Below are positions 35,001 to 47,746 of a DNA stretch of 64,000 bases, in pieces; position 1 is the stretch's first letter, and each line of letters begins with the position of its first letter. The notes below the pieces were generated by a model. The model ran no database searches. It saw only the letters and a list, made by a program, of their open reading frames with translations, and had not been told where the DNA came from. This DNA comes from Macquaria australasica (Eukaryota > Chordata > Actinopteri > Centrarchiformes > Percichthyidae), in contig SEMN01000531.1 of assembly GCA_005408345.1 (NCBI GenBank), forward strand, positions 1 to 64,000. The letters run 5' to 3'. The translations under genes and the position numbers were made by a program.

Positions 35001-37919
35001 CTGTTCGCGACTATTCATTTTTCAAGAGCAACAGCCAATGGGGAAACTCCAACACTGACCAACCAATGGTGTAACTTCATTACTCAGTGACGAATGGTGT
35101 ATCTTCACTCAGTCAGGGACAGACCTTTGCGTTTATAGGGGCTGGCCCCACTTTGCTGCAGTCCACCCTAAAATGAATGAGGAGCTTGGGATCTTTTGGC
35201 ACAGTTCTAATGTCTGAACACAGCCTGTCATGCTTGCTCCCTTTCTCTCTCGCTTAACTCTCTCATTTGATATGCACACAGCACTAAAATGCCAAGAGGT
35301 GAACTTGGGGAAGGGTCATGAGAGAGGATAAATAGTTTCTCTTGTTTAGCAAACTATGTTTCAAGCATTGAGTAAAATCTTAGTTATATAATGATACCAA
35401 TTGGTCCATTCTTAGAGCACAACTTTTCTCTCAAAAACAGGCATATGGCTTAGATATGCCAATCCCAAAAAAGTCACAAAATGATGAAAGGTTTTGAAAA
35501 TTACATTTATTTCAAGATCTAGCATCTTTAACATTTTAAAACACAGCATTTACCTCCCACTTGTGAATACATGAGACACGTCTACAGGTCATGCTGGTAA
35601 GATAACAATAATGATAACAATACTAACTGTGGCTGCTAAATGCTACAGGAGCATGATTTGAGTGCTGCTGCAATTTTGATAACACTCAAAAAGAGAAAAG
35701 GCAGGCCATTGAGGTGGTCTCTCTGAACAAGTTCCATGGCATCAGCAGTAAGCATTTCTAACTGCCTGTCCACACTGGACACAGTCCAGTTGATCTTTCA
35801 GTCATCTGTCTCACAGACATCTAACACAATGCTTACATTTTTAATCAATACAGTAGTCTGCACCTGCCACAGACTTGGTTGCGTGTCACTTTTTCTGTAG
35901 CGTTATTTTTTAAGTCTATTTTGCTGGGACATACATAAGTAACTGTTTTGATGGTGTATTGAGCCCTTCTGAATGTACAGCCGTACTGTGACTGAATAGT
36001 GTAAGTGAAACCCAAGAGAAGTGCAGCAAGCGCAACTTAAAATGGAAGCACGTCTATTAAGTCAGACTTGTATGAGAAGGACAACTTAAATTTTGGCTAA
36101 AACGTGTCCTACACTCCTTACAGGGATATTGGAAAGTACAGAAATGCTCAGTGCTTTATCTGTACTTGGTATTCCTGGATAAACATGGTGTCTATGGAAC
36201 ACTAAGAGACTCCTTTACAAGGAAACTATGGAAGCTGATGTATCCAGGTCTTTCACTGAGCAAAATATGACACTACTGAAAAGCCAAAAACCTTTGTAAA
36301 GAATAGGAACGCCTCAGGGATATAATTCTGTGTTCATCCTTACTTTGTTGTAGTGGCAGTACTTAGTTATTGTAGGCCCTTTTTCATGACCTGTTAGTTT
36401 GTGTTTGTGTTGTGTTTGTTTAAGCACTGTCTTTGGATGCCATTAAGAGAGGGGATAGGGAGGGGAGGGTCTGTCCCGTAGTGGAGTTGTTGGTTTGTAG
36501 AGGCTAACACAGAAATGCTAGACATGTTCCAATAATCTATCAATGGGCCACATGAGCTGCAAGGGCATTTGTAGTGAAAACACTGTCTGGTCACAGCAGA
36601 CACACACACGTACACACTGGTATTTTTCCATCATGCTTTGATGCTTTGAGATGAGGTGTCAGGCTTGGCTGGGTAGTCTGGTCCTGCCAATGAGACCGAT
36701 GCTGTTTTGTTTTTGTGTTCTGTCTCACGCTCTCTCTCACACACTCAACTTGATTCATTCTTCTCCTATTCACTTTCTCATGCTTCTGCTTCCTTATTCT
36801 CTGGCTGGCAGTGTACTCCAAACAAAATGGAATTTGGCACATTTGCAAAGACTGTTGAACTGCCATCAAATGCGCCACTGCAAGCAAATGCCAGTATGCT
36901 CACTGCAGATTGGGGTCTGGTCATTTAATGATGGCCATGCCAGATGGAGGAGATTTAGAATTGTGTTTTGAAAAAAGACAATGGAAATGAAAAATTCAGA
37001 ACCCAAAGGATGCACACAAAAAAGCGTACTCCACCACCTGATTTTTTTGTGAAATTTACCAACAGGTCAAGGGGAACAGGGGTAATAGTCAACAAATTTT
37101 TTCATATATTTTGGTCCCACGAAAAGGTAAGTATTCTGCATTTTGCTCACATGACAGCAGTGGGGATTATCATCATTTAAAGTTTGTGGTTACAATTTAC
37201 TACACACTCTGCGTTTTGACAGAGGTAAGAATAAGGTTTGTTACCCATATTTGTGGCTGGAGACTACTGCAATAACCTAAAGCTCCCCTACAACTACCCA
37301 CTTGACACGAAATGGTTCCAACAGTGACCACAAAGAACCGCTAAGGATCTACTAAGAATTATTTTCAATGTATGATTGATGATTGAGTTTTAGTAATGCC
37401 TGCATTCTTCACCAAATTGTGAGAAAATCTCAAATCTCAAGAGGTAGAATTATAGGAATTATAACTCCAAAGAGATTGTTCATCTGCTGATTTATCATAA
37501 AGGGCGAAAAGAAGACAGGTCGATTGGTATTATAGCCACTACACACTGGCAATCAAAGTCAAATGTGGCACACATTCCTCATGAACATTTGATTTATTTG
37601 GAGTATGCTGCCAGCTCTCCACTCTATATTCCCCCTCTTCCACACAGAATAGATAGGACCATCATACTGAAAAGAACAGGTCTCTTGAGCACCGGAATAA
37701 TACAAAACTCAAAGGAACACACCATGTCTTCAGAAGATTATCCTGTTGGTCAAGTGATGAGAACATGGACACCAAAATCATTCATGTCTCCTGGGTAGAT
37801 CCTTGGCTCCAGTGCTTCATGCCAGTAGGCTCCATGCTGACGCAAACACATAAGCATACCACTCTGTTGTGCGATAGCAGGCTCCATGTCATTTTTCCCA
37901 CGTAGCCCCGCCTATACAT
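35001..37919. other. 2.9 kb without recognised gene
   Basis: 35030-35110 has clustered CCAAT/ATTGG-like motifs (AGCCAATGGGG, ACCAACCAATGG). A (CA)5 lies at 36600. ORFs 36887-36591 minus and 36651-36971 plus overlap each other and have no domain. Confidence 0.4.
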
Positions 37920-38107
37920 GAAACAAACCATTGACACACAGGCACCAGAAAATGATTAGTTGGTAAATCTGTCAATCATCACTCTGTGCTTGTTGCCATG
38001 AAAATAAGACAATTGTGCAATATACTATACTTGATCTACACTGCTTGGTTCTGTGTAAGATTAGTTATGCTTTACGAAAATGCATATGTCTTAGCATGTT
38101 ACTGTAA
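37920..38107 (+). repeat. 188-bp perfect direct repeat, copy 1
   Basis: Base-for-base identical to 41273-41460 (offset 3353), with no mismatch found by eye. Non-coding. It ends at ACTGTAA, after which the copies diverge. Confidence 0.95.
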
Positions 38108-40466
38108 ATAAAAAACACGAGACTCAAGATCTGTCTTCTACAATGCCCTTGTGGAATGATGTACAAATCTTGACCTACACATTGCAGAACACAAGGCGGC
38201 CATCCATTATGACAATATGGATGACACCATAGCCAGACATTATAGAGATAGAGGTCATGGTTAATGGCAACCTTTAGATTTATTGGTATTGAAAGAGTCC
38301 GTCCCTCTCCTAGAGGTGACCCCCATTGTAAATATATTTCTACAAAAGAGAAGCTTATTTAATTTGAAATAAGCATGAATAGCATGAAACTCCATGGTCT
38401 ACATGAATTGCTCAATTAGTTGTTTCATCAAAACGTGACTCACAAAGGTGCCCACAACGAATTATTGATTAACAAATTGTGAATCAGTTATTGACAGTCC
38501 TATGATTTCTCATATACAACATGGGGATTATACCTGTATTACAAGATGTAAATTAGATTTAAGGTATCAAATGTATTAAGTCTAAAATTGTATTTAAATA
38601 TTTACTCATACACTACATGACCACATTTTGTTCACAGCATTATATGTTTGTGAATGCCTAAACTACAGATAACAAATAGTGGGCTAAACCTGGCCCTCCA
38701 CTAAGTTTTTTTTTTTCTTAAGTTTTCCTTAGGGTTACATCCAAATGAATCATTTTTAAGAAAACTAGTGTAAATATAACAATATGCAGTAAATATATAT
38801 CTCATTTAAATCCCAATGAAAATGACCTTAATGTACCATCTAAAAATCAATACCTTCTGTGTTGAGAGAAGCATGCCAACCAATACTGGGTCTCATTCTG
38901 CAGCAGGCTGTTTAAGGTCATAGTGTGGACAGTCCCTGCTGCTGAAATAAAGTCTAAGAAACTTACATAATGAATTATAAATGGATATATAAAAAAGCCC
39001 TTAATGTAAGTCAAATGCCATTTAAATGCCACACCAATTTTGAATCAAAATAAATGTAGGTAGCACAAACATATATGGCAACAAAAACTTTAAAACTTCT
39101 GTTTCCATTTATCCACCATTGTTTTACATGGTTTTCAGAGAGACATGTCTCTTACCATTTCTGTGACATTTGGGTTTGGCAGAAGCCTTGGTTGATGAGA
39201 GATGTAATGAATTATTTAAAGGGATAACGTCTAATCCCATCTATCAGAACTTTAAATCTCAAAAACTGTGAAGACCTCTTTCACACGTGTGTTACTGGAA
39301 CCAAATACTCCATTCTCTACAATGGATTTAGTGTAGTGGAAAGGATGTCTATGATAGAAAAAAAAGTGTTGTATGTAAGTGCACTGAAATATTTCAGGTT
39401 TGAATCCAGCATAAGCGCCACCTGATTTAGTGTCACTCACCAATATCTGTCAACAAATGTCTCAATAAAGTTTCCTCTCTCATCACTAACTGCGTTTACA
39501 TGTACAGGAAACCAGAGACTGTATTTATTGTAGGTATCTATAGCATGTCTGGGGGTCTATTGCTTTTCTGAGGTTTCTTCCATTTTTTCCCATCCATTTT
39601 TTTTTTTGTTTGTTTGTTTTTTATTTGGGGGGACTCCTCAGCTCCTCATCTGAACTGAGGATCTAAAAACAGACTATTTATTTCTAAAGACAATTTATGA
39701 AACTGCTAAAAGGATAAAAGAAAAATTTGGGGCTGGACTTAAAGATAAGCACCCCACTACACCCTGCAGCAAACCCGCCAACCAGGATTATGCCAGGATC
39801 AGACTACTAAAATGACACTATCCGACAGACCTGGGTCATAGTGGAAGACAACAAATTTCACATTTAGGACACCTCACGAGAAACCGATGGGAAGACTACC
39901 ATGTCTGAATTTATCTTCTCTTGACTAGTTTGACAATGTTTACAATGAGCTCCATGTCGCCATGATAGTTGACATTCCAGATCCCACAAGTCTGCCTGTG
40001 GCTCCGGCAGGATCACCTTTGCATACCATGCAGGTTGTGAAAGACCGCAAGCTAATATTGGTTTGTTTCGGCAGGCCCATGGTCATGACCAAAGGGAAAG
40101 ACGTTGTGTGGTCTGGTCCCAGCATTAGATGGCTACAGTAGGGAGACCGAAGTGAGCGCATACTTTCCAAGAATGTTTTGGAATTATACAATGACAAGCA
40201 GTTAGTAAGGCATTACCATTTGGATAGACATGGTTTATTATTTGTTACATAATGCAGTTTGAGACATAATATTTATTAATATTTATAAAGTACACTGTGT
40301 AGTAATGCAGTTGCAGCAGAAATGACAGCTGTTTTAACACAATGTTTAGCCATCGGGAAAATGCAGTTGGGTAATGTGCATGATTTGGGACCAACCAGCC
40401 AAGTGTCAGCACGGCAAAAAAAAAAACAGCTCCATATATTGTAGTAAGGTTTGTAGAATTTCAAAC
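38108..40466. other. No recognised feature
   Basis: AT-rich, with homopolymer runs at about 38706-38715 and 39597-39607. No exon or element identified. Confidence 0.45.
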
Positions 40467-40504
40467 TGCCCCCTTGAGTCATCAAAGGATGACTCAAGGG
40501 GGCA
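40467..40504. repeat. Perfect 17-bp hairpin
   Basis: TGCCCCCTTGAGTCATC, a four-base AAAG loop, then GATGACTCAAGGGGGCA. No mismatch. The arms contain an AP-1-like TGAGTCA site. No terminator-like T run follows. Confidence 0.95.
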
Positions 40505-41272
40505 ATTATACAAAATGATTCCCTGTGGTGGCTGGAGTTATGGATGGCACACGTGCGTATCAAAACTTCAAGCGACAGCGAGAAGGCTTTGGTAAACCTC
40601 AAAATATATCACAGCATCAACACACAAGTGGTGTTTGATGCAGAACATCAAGTTTGGTGGTAGCTAGATGACCTGAATTCACCCACAACTCTCAGAACCT
40701 CAGTGAAAGCGGCTTCAGTCACAGCTTCAGCTTATTTCTATTTCCTCTGCACAGTGCCATTTAATCCCTCCTGGTATTTTGTTCTCAAGATTGTTCACCA
40801 TCTCATTCAATAGAGTTATTGCTGACAGAAAAAAAAAACCTCTCTGAGCTAACGAGCCTTGTTAGAAAGTTTGTTAGCTCAGTCACCAACAGGGTTTGTT
40901 CAAAAGGAATATTTGTACCATTTGTGTCATAACTGTCTGCAAACCATAAGTTTATCCTACAAAAAAGGTGGGTTAAATAAAAGTATATCTGCTAATAAGC
41001 TGATAGCTATGTCCATTTTGGACTCTCTAGCTTTATGTTCCCTCGTAAGTCAGCACTATCAAGATGGCTTGCTAATGGTCAGCAGTGCAAAAACAAATTT
41101 CAAAGTTGAACTTGAGGTGAACATTTCGCAGATTTACTTCATTCCCTTAATGGAATCCACTAATTGTGGTTACTCCATTAGAATTAACTGATTTTGCCAC
41201 ATGCTGGTGTGACCAGGCCTTAATACAGCAGTTTAAGAGGGACCCCAAGGTGTCATCTCTTTGTTAACAGAG
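40505..41272. other. No recognised feature
   Basis: AT-rich. ORF 40859-41191 (110 aa) has no domain. Confidence 0.4.
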
Positions 41273-41460
41273 GAAACAAACCATTGACACACAGGCACCA
41301 GAAAATGATTAGTTGGTAAATCTGTCAATCATCACTCTGTGCTTGTTGCCATGAAAATAAGACAATTGTGCAATATACTATACTTGATCTACACTGCTTG
41401 GTTCTGTGTAAGATTAGTTATGCTTTACGAAAATGCATATGTCTTAGCATGTTACTGTAA
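41273..41460 (+). repeat. 188-bp perfect direct repeat, copy 2
   Basis: Identical partner of 37920-38107. It is followed at once by a homopolymer of C (about 10 bases from 41461) and a GATGATGATAATGATGATAA simple stretch. Confidence 0.95.
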
Positions 41461-41470
41461 CCCCCCCCCA

Positions 41471-43344
41471 GATGATGATAATGATGATAATGAAGATAGT
41501 TAGGTAGAATTGTTTCCACAATAATTGGTTGAACCAAATAGCATATAAAATACTCAAAAAACATTTATTTTCATTTTATTTTTATTTTTAGAGTATTGCT
41601 CTTTTATGTACAATGTTTTAATGCTCATACACAGTTCTTTTTGCAATGCCATGGATCCATGTCACCTGAGTCCATTCTTGAAGGGAAAAGCACATGGTCT
41701 GTGCCTTTGGCCATTAACAGACCTGCCAGGGGAAGAACAAAAGGCCAAGGAGGTGGGGAAGGGGTGGTTTTTCCTAGAAATCAAGAAAGATGTGTTATGC
41801 TATGAATTTTGACATTTGTGTGTAATCAACTACCAAATGAAAAACATTTTTATTCATGTTGCCCTTACCTTGGCAAGAACTCTAGGGTCCGTTAACCGGC
41901 ATCAGAGGAAGCATTACCCCAGTATTTGAAGCATTACTTTCTCCAAACGCTCACTGAACCACTTCAATAAATGTGCTTAAGACCACTACCTGTACAATGT
42001 AGCATTGGTCATGAATAATGGGTTATCTGAGTCAGTATGCATAATTCAGAATAGGGTAGTATAGGCTTACCAGTTGCTGCAGTTGCTTTCTTGTAAGCTG
42101 CAATCCCCTGATGAGCTTTTGACAAGACGTTATACCACTTTTAGCAACAGTAAAGCTGGCAATGATATTGTTCGCAATTTCTTTCCATGCCTTTTTTCTG
42201 CACTTCTGTGTGTTAGTAGATTTCTATCATAAAAATCAAATTTGATGTGACTAATGCGAAGTTACTAATGGGGTAGACGTATGTTTTAAATCCTCATTTC
42301 CAAATGGCTGTTCCCCTCTAACCAATGAGGAGATTATTAAGGTGAAGTCTTTTGTTTGCAGAGGAGTCAGCTGTCGCAAATTAACACTTGAGAGCTCTTA
42401 AGGTCCATCTAAAGTTTATAATCTAAATTATATGCTTTTTTTCTGCTACAGCATACAGATCGGCTCTGTAAATCACATGTCCCGTGCTCTCCTTTGAAAG
42501 AAGAAATCAGAAAAGTGCATGGCAAGCATCAGGCTATACAGCTTATTAGGCAGTCAGCTGTGACACACTGAACAGCTTAAATTCTTACCTGGTTTCTTTT
42601 CAATATTAAAACATACCAAACAAAAATCATTTTGACCATGGTTTTAATTTAATTCCTACCTTTGTTCATACACTGTTTTTCCTACCTAAAACACTTTACT
42701 TTTATTTTTACTTTTTAACTACAAGTTATTGTCTTTTGAGCACAAAAATTAGGATTTCGGGAGCTCAAAACATTAGAGCATTCATAATTGTAATTCTCTG
42801 AATTTTGAGACATACGGTACCAGATCACTGAGGGAAAACAGGTTTGGGCAGATCTTTCAGTTAAGGTTTTCAGTTACATGTGCTTCACTGTGCTGATTTC
42901 TGTTCAATGCTGGTTTACATGCAGTCACTTAGCTCCTACCATATTTTTTAATAATTTATAGTTGAATTTTCATTGTGACATAGGTCATGTGACACCACCG
43001 GGCCCAAAAATACTTTGCCATACACATCTATTACAAAAGAAAAATTATTTTAAAAATGCCCTAAGCATAACACAGAACTGAAAAAATAACTCTTTGAATT
43101 ATTACAATTTCAGCTGCTATATAAACACCACTGAGAGCTGTATCAAGATATTATTTTTGTCCCATTCATGTGGGTGGGTGGTTGGCCCAGCTCAGCCAGG
43201 AATAGGATGTGTCATGGGCTGAGAAATCGAAAGTAGAAATACATATTTATGGGATATGCACTGGGTGAGCATTTGTTCTTACTGAACACGTAAAGCTTCA
43301 CAAACCGTGAAATCATCATAGCTGCCAATAAATAGGCTCAGCTC
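41471..43344. other. No recognised feature
   Basis: AT-rich. Overlapping ORFs at 41596-41812 have no domain. Confidence 0.45.
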
Positions 43345-43650
43345 AATTTAAAGGAATAGTTTGACATTTTGGGAAATACACTTATTCGTGTTCTTGTGGG
43401 AGAAAAATGGAGAGAGGTCCTCAGGAATCTGTTTCTGTCCAGAGACGAAGACAAATGAATGCGGTTCAACAGTTCAGCGGAAACAGCTGATCAGTCATGT
43501 GAGTTAAATGTTCGCTACGTCAGAACTAATTCAGCAAAGGCGTTTCCATATCCCATTTAACGCATCAACTCTTTCTCAACAAAAGTTTTATCGAATTTGA
43601 CTGTTTCCATACAGATTTACTAATGCAATACTTCAAAATGTGCATAAAAT
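43345..43650. repeat. Fragments of MITEs
   Basis: 43350-43390 (TTTAAAGGAATAGTTTGACA, TTTTGGGAAATACACTTATT) is the left end of the TTAAAG-type MITE seen at 16465. 43530-43650 (GGCGTTTCCATATCCCATTT, TTACTAATGCAATACTTCAA) resembles another common fish MITE. Confidence 0.55.
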
Positions 43651-44499
43651 ATTTTTATTGAAACATGACTAGTGATGTGTTTTTAATGTTTTTAATGTGT
43701 GTTTTTGGACAACAATGGAGCTCTGTGGTACAGAGGAAGAAGATATCACACACAGTACGTGTTAGTACGATCCATTCATTGTTGTTTTGGCTCTGCAAAT
43801 GGAATTTGATGACAATGAAAATATATAATATCACCATCCTTGCATTTTAATTTTGTTAGTTTCAGTTTCAGTTTCAGATTTTGGACAGAATTATTTTGGG
43901 TACAACAACGCTCCGCTGTGAGCAGTGATTGATCCTTTTCATTCTGGCACACTGCTGATATTTGTCCTGGGTCACCGTCATGCACATGTAAAAATGCCCT
44001 CTAAAAATAACTGAGGTGCATACAAGGTCAAGTCAATGTAGCTGTGTAAACAGATTTTTGGGAATTGGGCTTCTTGTTTACATTTCAGAATTTCAGAAAT
44101 CTTGATTTTGCCTCAAGACAAGCGCATGTAAACGCAGTTAATGCTGGTGGCCCAAACTGCTCCTGCTGTAAAATGAATGAGGGTCACGGGGAGGAGAGGG
44201 TGGGGGATGGGTGGGGATTATGTGTGGGTCATTACACCCACAGACAGCTGCGGGTGTAATAAATATGATGAAACAGTGGAAGGGAGAGGTGAAGGGACAG
44301 CAGAAATGAGGGCTTTGTGTTTTGTATTTTTGTGTCTGCTCTGACCAATTTCAGGAAGGGAGAGTGAGTAAGTCATGCATCTCTCTGCACACACACACAC
44401 GCACACTCACTAAGCCCTATTTGACTTTGCAGTAGTTCATCACGAGTCAGGCATATCTGCAAACAATAAAACTACTCAGGCAGACAACATTCTCGTCCA
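43651..44499. other. No recognised feature
   Basis: Mostly AT-rich, with a short (AC)n near 44390 and a G-rich patch near 44185-44215. Confidence 0.4.
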
Positions 44500-44765
44500 C
44501 TTCCTCCTAGCCTCCTTCTAGACTCCACCAAACCCTCCACCTGCTCCCAGCCTCCTCTTGACCTTTCACCTCTTCTTTGCCTCCTAAACCTCCTCGTCAT
44601 CTCCTAACTTCCTCGTAGCCTCATTCTTCAGATCCTCTTACCACCCCACCCCCCTCGTCCCCTTCTTGCCAGCCTCCATACCACCCCCCTCATCCTGCTT
44701 CTCTCCTGCTCTCCTAAATCTATCCCTCCCTTCTCTTCCCTCTCTTGTCCTCCCCCCCGGCCTCC
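44500..44765. repeat. Pyrimidine-rich degenerate minisatellite
   Basis: Strongly strand-asymmetric C/T-rich sequence built from variants of CCTCCTAGCCTCCTTCT and CTCCTCxxxCCTCCT. It ends shortly before the (TG)n. Confidence 0.7.
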
Positions 44766-44826
44766 CCTCTGCACTGCAGCACCTATTCAGTCATTAATCT
44801 CCAAGGTCCCTTCAGTGTGACACACA

Positions 44827-44828
<2 letters not shown>

Positions 44829-44889
<61 letters not shown>
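44829..44889. repeat. (TG)n microsatellite
   Basis: About 30 uninterrupted TG units. Confidence 0.97.
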
Positions 44890-44890
<1 letters not shown>

Positions 44891-45306
44891 ATGTGTCAGT
44901 GTATATGTGTAACACCATGTCACGCATAACACTCCCTGAAAATCACATGTACTATTAAAGGCAGATTCATACTTAGCACATTTGTGTTCAATGTGACTGC
45001 ACAATAAAAAATGATATTATTTATTTCCAAAGCTGCTATCCAGGGGCCCGTTTCATCAAATCTGCAACATGAGACCATTTCCTCTCATGTTAAATTTGAC
45101 ATGTTTCACTAATCAAAAGCCATACCTGCCACCCGTGCATGAGCATGCGGGAGTCCAGTACGGAATTCATCCACAATTTGCATGTGGCAATCATTTATGA
45201 AACATGATGGTGACACCATTTGAGAGTCCTCATCCTTGGAGCCTTTTCTCTTCCTTTTCCAGTAAAGCAAGACATAAATCCCTCATTTGTGTAACTTGTC
45301 TATCAG
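44890..45306. other. Possible transposon edge
   Basis: GGGGCCCGTTTCATCA (about 45052) and TTTATGAAACATGATG (about 45195) look like inverted ends typical of fish Harbinger-type repeats, but the match is short. Confidence 0.25.
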
Positions 45307-45540
45307 TCACATACTAAAACACTCTGCTGTCAGGCTCTTAAAGCGCTCAGAATGATGAGGTTCCTCCTCATGACGTTCAGTGACACTGGCAATTCTTGGC
45401 AGTTTGACAATTGATTCTGTCTCCAGAGTGTTCCTGCATTTAAGACGCAGAGAGACCCTTTTGGACAGTGTTTTGAAATGTTTTCCTTCAAAGCACATTA
45501 AAAGGGCTGTCAGAGCCCTTACATTAAACTGGGTAAACAT
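45307..45540 (-). other. Unidentified 77-aa ORF
   Basis: Minus-strand ORF with an ordinary, charged composition (GKHFKTLSKRVSLRLKCRNT, IASVTERHEEEPHHSERFKS). It looks more protein-like than the surrounding chance ORFs and lies beside possible transposon ends. Family not recognised. Confidence 0.25.
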
Positions 45541-46682
45541 TTAGTAACATACCACTGACACACTGTGAACAGAAACTCGCTACCCTGACAACATTATTAG
45601 GCTACAAACAACCCACAATGCAACACTCCTACACTACACTCCTCCTAGGAGCTGGCCATAACACTGGTACTCTCTCCCCTCAAAAAGGATATCTGCTGTT
45701 GTAAAAACGTAAATGTCTAGTCCTCGAATATAATACGACCCTCACCTTTTCAAATGAAATTTCCTTCAAAATAGCATCCTATATTCAGGCCACTACTGTT
45801 TTTGTTTTTTTAAATTTTGGTTCACATCCTTCAAACTGAGCAAGTACATGTTCTTTCCAGGTATCATCTTGGTTTGGATTAGAATAGTTGTAGAGTTGTC
45901 ATGCCCAATCACAACTTGGGAAATATGTTCAAATCTTTTTCATTGTGCAGTGAACAGAATATTTTTCCATCCAGGTGGATGGCTAAAAAGTGTTATCACG
46001 CAAGATTGTCTTTACACACCTGGTCATTTAGATAATAGATAGATTTAGATAACAGACTGTAAAAGGACATGCTTAGTAGACCAGTAGGGATTTATAATAT
46101 TCAGCACCTAGGTGCAAAATGTTAAACTATTTATACTAAGTTTATTACCTTCAGATTGATCAGACCTTTTACAGCAAGACATCACAACTAAGCAACGGTC
46201 ATGTGACACACACCAAGGTAGGTACAGGAAACTTGAACAGGTGCAAGAGCCATGTAAGAGGTAACATGACCACATATGTCAACAGCGTAGGCATGGGTTG
46301 GTCTTTATGTTCAAAGATGGTGGGCATAGCAGCACGGGCCAAAGACATGGAAGCATCAATCATGCTGTCATGATAACACAGCCAAATTCAACGCATTAAC
46401 AAGCTTTTAACACTTAAGACACCAGATTTTAGATTGTGCATGACAACACACCACAATACCAATGTAGTATGTACAGAACCATGTCCCACCCCATGTCTGC
46501 ATCAACATCCACTGCTAGTTATCCTGGACTGAGTGAGTATATGTGTTGACAAAAGTGGAAAGAATAGGATGTCCATGTTGTGCTTTCCCATTTTTTCTCT
46601 CCCTTCCATGATTAATACAATAATGCCTCCACGCTTTCAATTCCAAATACCAAACTGTCAAAAGACATCAGATCACATCCAG

Positions 46683-46684
<2 letters not shown>
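45541..46684. other. No recognised feature
   Basis: AT-rich. Small ORFs without domains. Confidence 0.45.

Positions 46685-46716
<32 letters not shown>
46685..46716. repeat. (CT)n microsatellite
   Basis: About 16 CT units, followed by imperfect CT-rich sequence. Confidence 0.95.
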
Positions 46717-46723
<7 letters not shown>

Positions 46724-46815
46724 ACTCTCCAGCAGCTATAACAACTTGCATGACAACAGAAAGTATTTCTTTCGTGAGTCACCATAGAAATGAAAGAGGG
46801 AAAGTAAAAGTATGA

Positions 46816-46850
46816 GTATGATGATGATGAAGATGATGATGATGATGACA
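46816..46850. repeat. (GAT)n imperfect microsatellite
   Basis: GATGATGATGAAGATGATGA and further ATG/GAT units. Confidence 0.9.
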
Positions 46851-46901
46851 GGGGAGGAATGTGGCCACTTTGAAAAATTGACACACCTATCCCATCACTA
46901 T

Positions 46902-47746
46902 TTAAAGCTGCACTAATCAATATTTATATAAACAATGGATCAAATGACTGTGTGTAATGTGAAAGGAGTCGCTCGTAGTGACAAACCCACAGAGAATAAT
47001 CATCAACTGTGCAGTTCAGCTCTACCAAGCTTTTTTAGCCTCTTTTAGCCCATTGTTTTGGTTTTACGACTCACAAACTCTCATTAGCATCACTTTCAGC
47101 AGCAGCAGGCAGCCGTTTTTAGCTAAAAACACAACTAGCTGGTGAACATAGTGGAGCATTTAGCAGCTATAGAGTCAGACATTTTTTCTCAGGAGTGGAT
47201 GGAGACCAAAGCTAAAAGGACAGTGAATATAGGAAGATTCTGGTATTTGTCAATCTGTATGCACAGATGAAGAGGCAGCTAGTTTGGTAAGCAAGTAAGT
47301 AAGTTGCCCCAGAAGTAGAACCCTATGTGCAGCTATCTGATATGAAGTTAACTACAATAGCTAACTTAGGGGGCTAATGTATGTCCTAAATAAATCAATC
47401 AAAAATTTCCCTCAGGATCAATAAAGTATCTATCTATCTATGCGTTTACTTTTGGTAGGACTCAGAGACAAGTTTTTTAAAACGATTTATGTAACACTTA
47501 AGTTTATTTGGAGGGCTTTAAAATGCTTGCGTAGCTTGCCCCGATATAGCTTTTTTTTTTGCTGGAGTTGTGTCATGCAAACTTAGCATGACCCACAGTC
47601 AGAACAAGACCTGGGTTGAAAAGTAAGCCTACCAGAATTTAGCTATACATTCACCAGACAGAAACATGACAAATGACTAATGTTGCTCTGTGTCGGCTGG
47701 ATGTGTTAATAGACAAATGCTAAATAATTAATTAATGCAGCTTTAA
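46902..47746. mobile_element. TTAAAGCTGCA-ended MITE
   Basis: Left end TTAAAGCTGCACTAATCAAT; right end in reverse complement TTAAAGCTGCATTAATTAAT. 845 bp, non-coding, with (ATCT)n near 47428-47442 and a GCAGCAGCAGGCAG patch. TTAA at both extreme ends is compatible with a TTAA target duplication as in piggyBac, but the next bases are not the CCC typical of that family. Confidence 0.7.
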
